Positions 1 through 10,282 of a DNA stretch of 64,000 nucleotides are shown piece after piece (within the stretch, counting starts at the first letter, position 1; every line of letters begins with the position of its first letter). The DNA is from Blakeslea trispora (Eukaryota > Mucoromycota > Mucoromycetes > Mucorales > Choanephoraceae): positions 340,064 through 404,063 of the forward strand of contig JAIWNE010000019.1 in assembly GCA_025331445.1 (NCBI GenBank), read 5' to 3'. Both the position numbers and the translations under genes were made by a program. A model generated the notes under the pieces. That model did no database searches and was not told where the DNA came from. It was given only the letters and a program-made list of their open reading frames with translations.

Positions 1-496
1 CAGGGTGTGATACGTGGCGAGCAATGGCCCAAGGATCCGAAAATACATTGGATATATCATGAATACCTAGTTCAAGACACTCTTGACGCACCAGTTCACT
101 CTTGAGAACTAACTCTTCTACCTCAAACATCTCGTCCATAGTCAGCATGGGTTGCACATTAGGAATGTATTTCCAAGACTTGAGCTTTCCGATTGACAGA
201 GAGACAATGCCTTCATAACATTTCATCGTACGTTTTTCCAAGGCAATCACAAGTGCTTCCCGCTCAATCTGAGTTACGCGAGGCCTAGAGGTGTCCCAGC
301 CAAGATAAGATAGCATAAGTGATTTCTTTGGTTCTTTCAAGGCAATTGTGTTGAATACAAAGTCAATGTCTGGCTTGGCTTGACGAGTAATAGTTGCGAC
401 TCGAGCAATTTCATTTGAGCTGAGTTGATCCAAAGGATGGATTTGATGAGTCAACTGAATGTTGTTGACTGTTTTTGGTTCTTTAGTAGTAGACAT
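1..496 (-). CDS. Copper amine oxidase (primary-amine oxidase), N-terminal part, runs off the left edge
   Basis: This open frame begins with ATG at 496-494 and stays open for 165 codons to the window edge, so only the N-terminal part is present. Residues around 18-30 read QIHPLDQLSSNEI, which matches the HPLDPLS...EI opening of the N2 domain of copper amine oxidases. The following stretch (VFNTIALKEPKK, SYLGWDTSRPR, REALVIALEK) continues that domain with no gap. These enzymes oxidise primary amines to aldehydes, releasing hydrogen peroxide and ammonia, using copper and a topaquinone cofactor made from an active-site tyrosine. The cofactor tyrosine and the copper-binding histidines would lie beyond the edge, so activity cannot be judged. 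No signal peptide is seen, which fits the peroxisomal fungal type. The family call is secure; the substrate is not. Confidence 0.88.
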   Translation of the reverse strand, partial: MSTTKEPKTVNNIQLTHQIHPLDQLSSNEIARVATITRQAKPDIDFVFNTIALKEPKKSLMLSYLGWDTSRPRVTQIEREALVIALEKRTMKCYEGIVSLSIGKLKSWKYIPNVQPMLTMDEMFEVEELVLKSELVRQECLELGIHDISNVFSDPWAIARHVSHP

Positions 497-1440
497 GATG
501 TTTTTTGAAATAGGAATGATGATAAAAAAACAGTAATAGAAGAGAAAGATACGAAACACAGATGTTATATAGTTGATTTGTATGTAGAATCTAGTTACTA
601 ATCAAGACCAATAAAATTAGTTAAACAACTTGGGGGTGGAAAAAAGACACCGATAAGCAACAATTTGATGATACTACCCTCAGACCAGTAACATGTAGAC
701 CACACTCTATTTTTAACAGTAAGATTGAAATGACCACAAATGAAACGGATAGATGACTGAAAAGATGCTCTAAATATGAATGGCAGCAAACAAGGACAGT
801 AAAAAAAAAGCCTCCTTTGATAGATACATCTTTAACCGCAACACCTTCCGGAAAGCTTATATGCCTCTTCCTGTTTGCATAATATAAAGTCGAGTGAGGT
901 TAGTATGAATAAAATTTAATGTTGTAATGGAGCTTCCCAGGACTGGTTTTGACAAATCATCGCCGTGTTTATGACAAAAGTTTATCGTGCGAACAAATGT
1001 CCGTATTTAGTCAATGTGTGTCACATTTCTTGTACGTAATAAGACATGTCATATGATCTACATTGTAGCATATACTCAAACCTATGAAGTCTCTGATGCG
1101 CTTTAGAGACACTCAAGAGTAACTGTGAGATACAGTTTATTAAAGAAGAATGCTGTTCATACTGTAGTGCCATTTATATCAGCTTGAGCTAGTCAGATCC
1201 AGAAACACTCGCGTCAACTGAAAGCAAAGAAAAACCTGATGAGGTGAAATGTATACAGTAGTTGCTCGATTTAAGCATACAAGGTTGCAATCCTTATGAA
1301 AAGTCAAGATTTGGCTTTCGTTATTTAAAAGAAAAACGGATATTGTTGGGATAAACAAGATGATATACAGATTTTATTTACATAATAGCAAAAGATGCAG
1401 AGAATTCAAAAAAAAATAGCAATATTTTTTGACAGACTCA
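497..1440. other. Intergenic, promoter side of the amine oxidase gene
   Basis: AT-rich sequence upstream of the amine oxidase. I see no open frame with coding character, no RNA gene and no repeat. A homopurine stretch lies just upstream of the start codon. Confidence 0.5.
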
Positions 1441-1730
1441 TTCTTCAATCTGATCTCCTAAAAAATAAGGATCTTTGAGGCAGAGGCAGTGGACATATCT
1501 GAAATGTTCAAAGAGAGTGCACTACCAACATCCAGTTCAAATATTGCTTCATTAATACTTCTTGTTTGTTCATCAAGAAACGACTAGTTTGAGATAGAAA
1601 AATAAGATAAATGCACTAACTACTGATAGACAGTGTTGGCTTCAAAGTGTTGGGATGATCAACATGAAGAGGAATTGCCAACCTTGCCACTGGCTTGACA
1701 ACAAACACATTTTCTTGGGTCTTCATCATA
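1441..1730 (-). pseudogene. Coding-like remnant of an unknown gene, next to the transposon end
   Basis: Read on the minus strand, this holds two protein-like segments separated by a plausible intron (GT near 1632, AG near 1586). The first contains ENVFVVKPVARLAIPLHVDHP. The second contains EQTRSINEAIFELDVGSA, then a one-base shift into a short tail ending DQIEE and a stop near 1441. The transposon end at 1731 cuts directly into the first segment. I do not recognise the family. It may be the 3' part of the same gene whose kinase-like exon lies at 3573-3623 on the other side of the transposon; that link is inference from position and strand only. Confidence 0.3.
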
Positions 1731-3290
1731 GAGATATTTTCAAAATGTTTCGCCCTGAAGCGGCTTTCATTTCCTCAAGTTGTAATGATTAGAAATTTAT
1801 GAAAGTAGTACCATTCACTCAGAAAAAAAGTTGCCACTTCGTTTAATGTAGGCTTTGTTAAAATCGAACAACTTTAGCTCAAGCTATTATAAAAACATGT
1901 TTTTCAAAAATATTGATGATTTATAAACAAATTTAAACTCAGGAAGAAGCCATTTCAGCATCATCCTTTTTTCTTCTTCTGGCTCAATTGTGAGATTGTT
2001 TCTCAAAAACTCGTCTTTGTACTCCTTTGCCTTGTTGACGCAATCTTTCCAAAGCGAAAGAAGACTTTCTTCTGGTACATTCTTTAGGCTGTTGTCCAGT
2101 TTTCCTTCAAGTTTTTTGGCAGTTTCACTTAAATCTGGATCAAAGCTGATAGGTGTCTTCACTATTGACCATACCTTTTCTATAGGTTGCAGCTCGCAGT
2201 GATATGGTGGTGTAATCACCAACTTGTGGTTGTATTACCTGGCAATATCATAACAGGCATATACTGGCGTTATATGTAAGCCTTTGACCATTGCCAAAAG
2301 AGCTGCTTTGGTCATTTTCGGAATAGCACCCTCCTCATCCACCTCTAAATACCCTTTGTTTAGGAGCCACTGCTGTATAGTTTCCTTTCTATCTGCTGAG
2401 GTGAACACAGGGTTGATTCGACGCTTGTGGTAGGATGCACCATCCATATGGATTATACAGCTACCATACTCAACAAGCGATTGGCACAATCTCTCAAACA
2501 GCTGCTCAAACTTCTCAGATGTGAAGTGTCCATGGTAATCTGGGTTCACATCCTTAACCCCATTGACTGGCCATACTGTTACACTGTCTTCGATAACTTT
2601 GGCCTTGCATCTTTTGACTCTTTTGAACACAATGAAGGCAGCAAAGATCACCATCATTGGCTTTCGTCCAACCTCATTTACAATGCCATCGACAGTAGTC
2701 CGAGTCTTTTGGGCATGATGATCCAAGTGACAATAGGACTCATCAAGGAATACTTCTGGCATAATTGGTTGACAGTTACCATTCAAGTTCTGAAGTCTTT
2801 GATCGACATACACATAACGGTAACTGATATTTTGTGGAGCATCATGGTTTATGTTTCTTCTTTTACCTTTCTTATATCTCAAGCTTAGAGTATGAAGATC
2901 TCTCAGAAGAACTTGACGAGACACATCAATCTGATAAGAGTCTTTCAACGCTTTTGCTGTAAATTTTACAGTGTTTGGATATCCAATCTGATTGTTTTCT
3001 TCGATAATATCTTGAACGGCAGAACTATATTCCGACGTAAGTTGACGACAAGGACGACCCATGGTCTTCTTTTTCGGAAGGTTCCGACTTGCCATTGAAT
3101 TGAGCAATTGCTTTTTTTGTCGCGTGCGTTGTGATCCCAAGAAGCTTGCAAAAAAAGAACTCGGTGGTCCAGATTTCTAGACTTACGATCTGAGAGTTTC
3201 TTGTTGACGATTACATCGTACATGCGACTCAAAAGAACATAAGTTTCATCAGTGAATTCACGGGAATCTAAGATGATGTCTGGAAGAAAC
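1731..3290 (-). mobile_element. Tc1/mariner-like DNA transposon, copy 1 (dead, 5' end lost)
   Basis: The 3' terminal repeat is at 1731-1760, next to a TA at 1729-1730. It reads GAGATATTTTCAA followed by TTTCGCCCTG, closely matching the right end of the related element at 34268-37297 (GAGATATATTCAA, TTTCACCCTG). The transposase gene runs inward on the minus strand. The matching 5' repeat, expected near 3450, is absent, so that end has been deleted or replaced. TA flanks and the DDE protein place it in the IS630-Tc1-mariner group. Confidence 0.75.
1887..3290 (-). pseudogene. DDE transposase (Tc1/mariner-like), frameshift plus nonsense codon
   Basis: The segments align end to end with the transposase at 34408-35638. 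An N-terminal piece (ILDSREFTDETYVLLSRMYD, about 3280-3190) is in one frame. A one-base shift in a run of A near 3150 leads into the main frame, 2235-3140, with FLDESYC (first Asp) and IIHMDGASYH (second Asp). A TAA at about 2235-2237 interrupts it between DIAR and YNHK, and the same frame resumes at 2222 with PPYHCELQPIEKVW (third acidic residue, Glu). The TAA looks like a CAA to TAA change. With a frameshift and a stop, no active enzyme can be made. The long stretch between the second Asp and Glu is kept here and partly deleted in the other copy. Confidence 0.85.
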
Positions 3291-3572
3291 ATTTTGTGAT
3301 TATTTTGCTTGTAATAAGATGAAAGAGAAAGAAGAGCGCAATTCAACCATGGTATTTTAAGCATTTCAATATTTGTTGAATCAGACAACACTTCAAGAAG
3401 AGAAGCGAATCTTTGGTAAATGGTCAGCTCTGATTCATCTCTGGTTGATGACCAGCACGCGGAATTCCCAGTACTATCAAAGGTAGATACTGCATTTTTA
3501 GACATACATGTGGGACTTTCCTACAGGTGTACCGCTGGGGCGTGCTGTCTTTTCACAGTCTTACTAACTTAC

Positions 3573-3623
3573 CTCCAATACAGAAAAGCCTAACGCGTAA
3601 ACATCGATTTAGTCTTTCTGGTT
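3573..3623 (-). pseudogene. Protein-kinase-like exon remnant
   Basis: The minus strand between an AG at 3624-3625 and a GT at 3571-3572 reads NQKD, stop, IDVYALGFSVLE. The second part is the subdomain IX signature of protein kinases (DVYALG...LLE). The internal TAA shows that the exon is dead. Only about 17 codons can be recognised, so the specific kinase cannot be named. Coding-like sequence continues to about 3290 on the same strand (a 70-residue serine-rich stretch read in the frame from 3505), where it runs in frame into the transposase remnant. Confidence 0.35.
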
Positions 3624-3629
3624 CTTAGA

Positions 3630-4644
3630 TATCTTTTTAGCTCTTGAATGGATGACTTACCGCGTCTTTAAGAAAAGAGCAAATAAAAAAAAGAGCCTGT
3701 TCATTTTGATCAGTACAGATACGCGACAACAATCATGATTAGATACATGCCTTTTTTTTCCAAACAGTTTTGCTTTTGCATCTCATTTAGACAACAAGAA
3801 GCGTTTATTAAAGTAATCTAATCAAACATTAGCAAACATCTCATAGTTTATTAAATAGCTTTGTTACCTTTGCGAATATAGTTTCATTTTTATAATAATC
3901 AGAGAAAAGAAAAAGAGGGAAAAAGTACTTTTTTCTTTTCTTTTGTTTATATAAACTAAATTGACCACATTACTGATCAATTGTCCTCATTGGTTGATAT
4001 ATTGATTGCTTGTTTGTTCTTTGTGAAGACTAGTCTGGGGCCCTGTCCTATATAACAGACACCCTGGTTCTTTGTTTGATGATGCAAAAAGGCCAAATCC
4101 TCATTCTTAGCAGGCAAAGATTGAAATTGATTGTTAACAACGGTTACTGTTTATTATTCTGCAGTAAAAGAGAGAACATGATAGTGGATGGATATTCTTA
4201 TACCAGCAAAAACATGCAAGTTAATCATGTCACACAAACACCTAGTTAACCTCCATATGTAAATGCGTTTGTCTCCATAGTTGGTGTGTTTATGTAACTC
4301 ATGTTGTTGGTTATTCTCATTGTAGAGAAAGTATCTGTTTTGGTATTACATAAGTAAACAATGCTAAGACTTACTTTATGCCAATGAATCTCATTGGCTC
4401 AATGTCCCTGAGTCTGCCCAAACTACTTTATGTACTTTCAGTGTGTGATAAAGTTCATTGTATCAGCTATTTATGCTTGTGGCCGGTCGCCGTAAAGACC
4501 TAGAAGGTGAAGTCTGTGCCTATCAACTTAATTCTGGTCTTGGTCTATTAATCAAACTGGGTTTGCTTCTCCTCTTTAAAAACCGCCCTTTGGCGTCAAA
4601 ACAACTTTAATTTTCTTTTTCTTTTTTTCTCTTTTTCGTTCATC
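3630..4644. other. Intergenic, AT-rich
   Basis: No coding frame or RNA gene is supported. Several pyrimidine-rich tracts near 4610-4640 precede the SDR start codon, as is common in this window just upstream of start sites. Confidence 0.5.
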
Positions 4645-5834
4645 ATGTTTTTCATTACTTCATGTAAGATCCCGGTTCAACAATACCACAAGATGACCTT
4701 TCCCCCTTTTTCTGACAACATACTGTAGTTTTCTATTGGGTTGGTGTGCTTACAATCGTACCTTACCTTCTCTTGGTTGCTTATGGTGCCTATGGCTGCC
4801 CTGAACAAAACTTAAAGAGCAAATATAACGCTAAATGGTAAATATATCCATTGTGTTTTATCGCTTGATTTAACTATATAGATATGTTATTAGGGCACTT
4901 GTCACAGGTGGTTCTTCTGGTATTGGTGCTGCCATTGTTCGTAAATTTGCTAGTCAAGGTTTAAATGTGGTAGTAGTTGCCTTGGATGATACTGTTCTTG
5001 CCGCCTTCAAGGAAACCATTGTCACTGAATACCCTCACGTTGAATTCCGATTTGTAGGCTGTGATCTTTCAAATGCTAATGGCAACTATTTGGAAAGCAT
5101 CAAACAAGTAACAAATGACATTGATGTTCAAATCTTGTGCAACAATGCTGGTTTCATTACTACAGGTGGTTTTGCTGATATACCTGTCGAACGTGAGATG
5201 GCCAATTTCCATACCAATGTTACCTCTGGCTTAACCTTGACTCATTATTTCGCGGATCAAATGCTCAATAAGGGTTTGAGAGGCTTGATTACCTTTACTT
5301 CTTCTAGTGCTGCCTTTATTCCTAACCCCATGTCTGCATTATATGGTAATTTTTTATTGTTATTGACGGTTTAGACACTCTATCTCTAATTTCTCATTTT
5401 GATAGCCTCTACCAAGATCTTTTTGACTACTTTTGCTGCTTCTATTGCTGCAGAGTTGGCTGAAGCCAAGATTGATGTATTGGCCATTGTAAGTAAATCA
5501 TTGGAGAATACTTATATGAAACTAACAAAGGCAACGATAGCACCCTTCTCCTATCAACTCCAACTTTTATAACAATGCTGGTAAGATGTCTGCTCTTTTG
5601 TCTGCTCAAAAGCTTTCATCTCCTCCCTCTATCATTGCTGAAACAATCTGTCGTAATGCTGGTAAGGTTGTGATTGCCGATCAAGGACCTATTACTGTCA
5701 TCATGAAGGTGGTGACTACCAAATTGTTGGATTGGAATGTCTTTACTGAAATAATGAAGGTTGGTCTTCGTTTTAGTGGTGATTATAAGGCTATGAAGGT
5801 GGTTCGTTCAGTTCAAGCCAAAAAAGAAAATTAA
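4645..5834 (+). CDS. Membrane-anchored short-chain dehydrogenase/reductase
   Basis: Five predicted exons (4645-4663, 4729-4837, 4894-5345, 5406-5488, 5541-5834) give 318 residues. The first exon is only 19 bases and codes for MFFITS; exon 2 adds a hydrophobic segment (VGVLTIVPYLLLVAYG) that looks like an N-terminal membrane anchor. The Rossmann motif TGGSSGIG, the NNAG motif and the YASTK active site (split by an intron inside the Ala codon) follow in order, with the catalytic serine in TSSSAAF. It therefore should reduce a carbonyl or oxidise an alcohol with NAD(P)(H). The layout (anchor, then Rossmann domain) recalls 17-beta-HSD12/3-ketoacyl-CoA-reductase-like enzymes of the ER, but the substrate is unknown. 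It converges on the Mps1 gene with 85 bases between stop codons. Confidence 0.88.
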
Positions 5835-5919
5835 CCAATACGATAATAATAAAAAGGAGCTTTAATCAACAAAATAAAAAAAAAAAAAGGAAGAAGAAGA
5901 AAGGAGGGGGAAATGTACA

Positions 5920-7923
5920 TTAGCAAGTGTTATTTACAAAGGGATGGGTCATCAATTCTTGAAGTGTTGGCCTTAAGGCAGGTGTTCGATCAAGACAGCG
6001 TTCCAACAGCTGAATAAGCATGGGTGGCACTTGAATAGGTTGATGGTCAATATCTGATTTGGCTGTAGGATGAAATGGGATTTTGAATTGATGGTTTGGT
6101 ATATGCACAATCTTTTGATGTACTGGTAAATTATAGAAAGGTGTATGACCATAGACCATTTGGTAAAGAATACAGCCTAAAGACCATACATCACTTGGTC
6201 TTCCTAACCGCATTAAGCTCTCTGCATCACTCCGACCTGCGTTCATGTCCATTAAAGCTTCTGGTGACATATAGTTAATTGTGCCTACTTGTGTATCGCG
6301 TATGATACGAGTAGAATCATCTGCCACTCTTTTTGCAATACCAAAATCAATCAACTTGAGATTTCCTTTGACCAGTACAAAGTTAGCTGGCTTTAAATCA
6401 GAATGAACAATCTGATTCTGATGAATTTTGTCTACACACCGAAGCATCTATGGTATATATGCATTAGACTAACCCTATAGTGCTGTTTACTTATTTTTTT
6501 TACCTGATCCCAATAATACCGAATGAAATTCAGGTTCCATTTCTTCTTCTTTTGTTGATGTAATGCATTCGCCAAGTCCATCTCACCTAATTCCATCACC
6601 ATCAGAATGACAGTAGGGGAAACATGATGGTCCAATAGGGTCACGATATTCTCGTCCGATCCGAGTGAATTTAACAGTTCAATTTCCTCAAGCTGATTCT
6701 GTCGTTCCTCTGGTTTCTTGATCTCTATCCATTTGAGAGCAAATGTCTCGTTAAATTCATGACTCAAGACCTGATAGACTTTGCCATAAGCGCCTTTGCC
6801 AATTTCCTTAATGATGGTATAGTTGCGATCGTTGACGGTGATCAAGTCTCGTTCGCGAGGTGGCACGAGTATGTTCTCTTGCTGGGCTTGTTGTTCTTGC
6901 TCCTGTTGTCTCTTGTACCGTGAAAAGGCATCCATATCGCGATGATGCTTACCATTGGGCCTGTTGCTGGGCTTCATAGATGGTATAGCAAATTCATCTG
7001 CCGATCTTTTTAAATTAGGTGATTGCTTTTGAGGTGAATATGGGTCATGATGATAGGAAGGGTAATCTGCACTTTCGGATCGTCTAGGCTCATATCGTGT
7101 ATATTTCTGCTGAATGGTTAGTTTGCTATACGTACAACACCTTTTTTCTTTTTGTTACTTACTTTGGGCTGTTCTAATGCAATGTGAAGTGAAGATACAT
7201 TTCGTTCGATGCTCGTTGTATCATGTTCTGTTTCACGTTTTGATAAACCTGAAAAGTATAAGCAAAATACAGCAACAAATCAAGTAAAAGCAGAATCTTA
7301 CCTTCATTGAATGAGGAAGGCGTTGAATGAGCTGAATCAGTAAAAGGTGTACTTGGGCCAATGGAAGGAGATCGTTTGATAGGTGAATTGTGTGCTGATA
7401 AAGGCAGATTGAATTGAGCAGATATTGAAGCAACGCTTGGTGAGGATAGTTTTCGACGAACATTTCTAGAGCTAGATTTGTTTTGAATAAATAATGTGTG
7501 TGTGAAATAGAATGACTTACTATGGACTTTCTTGATAATCATTTGTACGAATAGGTGAAGCCTATCAAAACAATTAGTCAATATGGCCAATATAAAGAAG
7601 AAAAGGGCTTACATAATACTGCATGCTTTTATGGTCTTGATCCATTTTGATAATTGATTCTTCTTTCAGACTGAGAGGTGATTTACCGAATTGACTATTA
7701 AACTATACAAAAGAGAATGAATAGGTGCTACTACTTTGCCCTCTTTAAAACTATGATTTACTTCTACAGGGTCAAAATCCATACTAGAGACTCTTGGTGG
7801 TCCATCGTCTTCGTCTTCGGAATCTTGACCTAGTAAAGTCAAGATCTCTGAAGAAGCATTCAGAATATCATATTCAGACATATCACTGTCTCGACTAGGA
7901 AATGAACCTGTGTTTTTAGACAT
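5920..7923 (-). CDS. mps1: Dual-specificity kinase of the Mps1/TTK family
   Basis: Several exons join into roughly 570 residues, starting with ATG at 7923. The N-terminal half is serine/proline-rich and low in complexity (7923-6980). The kinase domain follows: glycine loop IGKGAYGKVY, lysine in FALKW, then after an intron at about 6504-6447 the catalytic loop VHSDLKPANF, LIDFGIAKR and the activation segment TQVGTINYMSPEAL. The HSD in place of HRD, the GTINYMSPEA segment and the long N-terminal tail are hallmarks of Mps1/TTK, which drives spindle-checkpoint signalling at kinetochores and spindle-pole duplication. TPR-like repeats, present in animal TTK, are not seen. The last exon ends at 5920 with a short tail (THPFVNNTC). 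The protein is shorter than yeast Mps1, mainly in the N-terminal half. Confidence 0.9.
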
Positions 7924-10282
7924 TTTTTAGAGTAGTGATAGTAGAAACAAAGCAACAACAGGAATAAGAAAAAAAGGGGGGGACGAGGAGAGTGAAAAGA
8001 GGGGGGTATATGAAGATAACAGATAAAAAGGAAAAAGAGAAAAAAGAAAAAAAAAATTAGTTCTTTGTGTGTACGCCTTATCGTTTTAAACTCCGCGTCT
8101 CACTGTAAGGAGGAAAGAAAAGAGGGGGGGGGATGCTTGTGCACAACGATCAAACTTGCATTCATGAAAATTCCCGCCTATTTCTTTTTCTTTGTTTTTT
8201 TAAAGAATGATAGAACTTGCAGTAGTGAATAGCATGCTACTATTGTTACTTTTATTAAGTGTGATAATCATGACATGTTTATGCCATCTAAAGTAAATCC
8301 CGCTAATTTCCTTTTGTGTAGTTGAAGGTCTTTTTTTGGTTTTCTAAATAAAGTGACCATTTGTTTTATTTTAATGACGGAATATAAACAATGGAAGAGC
8401 TTCTTGTATTTACAGTGAAAGATGTTGACTTTCCTTCTATAAGACCAGTTATTGCCCTCTTGAGCCTAATTCAACTTGAAGCTACCAAAGATATGGCTAC
8501 TCATAATTACCTCTGTCTTATTTATTAACAATCACTTTTACACCCTGTCAAGTAAGACCTATGAAACATCGTAAAAGAGTATCTATATGAACCAAAAGAA
8601 TGCAATATGTCTTTTCAAGATAAGGATGTACACTATTCTCAAGTATATTGCACGTATATTTAATTTATATAGAAAACTTTAATTTCTTTGTGTGCCATTG
8701 AATTGGAATATTTTCTTCTTCTTGGGAATGTATAGAAATCATCTCCAGCCTATTGTTCTCTCATGATGGCTGTCTCTCAGTAGGGATTTGTCTCTATTCA
8801 ATACTTGATCCATCACTTTATATTTCCCTTTTGTATCCTATTGTTTCATGAATGCCCATGCAAAACTATTGTTCTTGTTTAATTTTAATTTTTTTTGCAC
8901 AAGGACACAATGAGTCTTGGTGTATCAAACAATGACAAAAGTTTCTTGTAGTCTAATACAAAATCAAGTCCACTTCCTACATTGTTGAATGCCACTTTGT
9001 CTGTAGTCTCAATCACCCCTTTCTCCGGTATCATAAACTATATCAATGTCCTTGAACTTTCTTTTTCTTTTATTGTTTTTTCCTGATAAGCATTTAGGGA
9101 GCAATATTACTGTTACTGGCAATCAAATCTTCTTTAGAGTGATACCATGTAAAGTTTTTTTCTTTTTTTTCTCTTGCAACATTTGAAAATAAAGTCTTTA
9201 AGCTTAGTACTTCAAACCGAAACTGTTGCTCGTTTCTTGAAGCGACATGAATGATGACCTAACCTCACTTGTTATCACAATCTTAAAAATCAACTACAAG
9301 ATTGTCATTGATATTTCTCTCTGCTTACTATCTGACTGAAATATGTATAGAAGAAGAACAAACTCGATCTAATTTTGCTTTCACAACAAGCTTGAGGTTG
9401 ATTCATTGACATGCTGTCAGGTTTATTTTTGGCAGAATGGCATCATTTGTAACAAAGACTGTTACACAAATCAATATGCACAGTTAAGAAGAAGAAAAAG
9501 GAGACAATAGCCAAAGAGTTCTTTTACATGCTAAAATACAAACAAAATGCATTCCCAAAATACACTTCCAAAATAGGTTCCTGTTGGGGTTTTTTTTCTC
9601 GAGAATGCTTCATAAAATCCTGAAGACGTGTGTCTGCTTTAGAATCAGATAAAACTGTGACCTTAAACTTGATCTTTTTTTAAAACGGTTATAGCAATAA
9701 GTCTTTTGCATATTGCCCTAAGCCTGTAATAATGACTATTCTTTTTTTTTTGTTTGTTTGATGAAAAACTTATTATGCCCTTTTCTCGTTGAGCAAAAGG
9801 TGAAGCCAATCTACAAATGATCTCTCATGCAATAACTGTTCATTTCCAATCATCTGTTGCCTCCAAGTCATCATATATAAAAAGACAAGGCTGCTTTTTA
9901 CTATCACGAAATAAGCTTAGGAATCAAAGCTTGTGCCTCCGAGAGAGAGAAAAAAAAAAAAGCTAAGGCCACATCTGGAGTCAAAGCGGAAGCAATGACT
10001 AATATGCACAAAATGTAATTTCTTTTTTGGTAAATCAACATAATTTACTAACCAAATTGTGTATGCAAGTACTCAGAGTTTCATTGACCGTATTCACCTT
10101 GTATCAACTACATCCAATGAAAACAGATTGTTGACTGCGGCTATTATATTGACTCATCTTGTAACCTATATCATGCAGGCCGTCTAAGCCACCCTAAATA
10201 ATTCAACATTGATAAACGAGAAAGAAAGGAATTAAACTCTTTCTCTCTTTTTTTTTTTTCCTTTCTTAAAGAAGGTAGTTAC
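7924..10282. other. 2.3-kb intergenic region
   Basis: This is the divergent promoter space between the Mps1 kinase and cysteinyl-tRNA synthetase genes. A purine-rich stretch with G-runs at 7970-8140 lies just upstream of the kinase gene. A 44-codon ATG frame at 8392-8526 shows no recognisable family. No tRNA, repeat array or mobile element is seen. Confidence 0.5.

Noticed and set aside
8392..8526. 44-codon ATG frame in the 7.9-10.3 kb gap
   Set aside because: Too short and without recognisable motif or exons.
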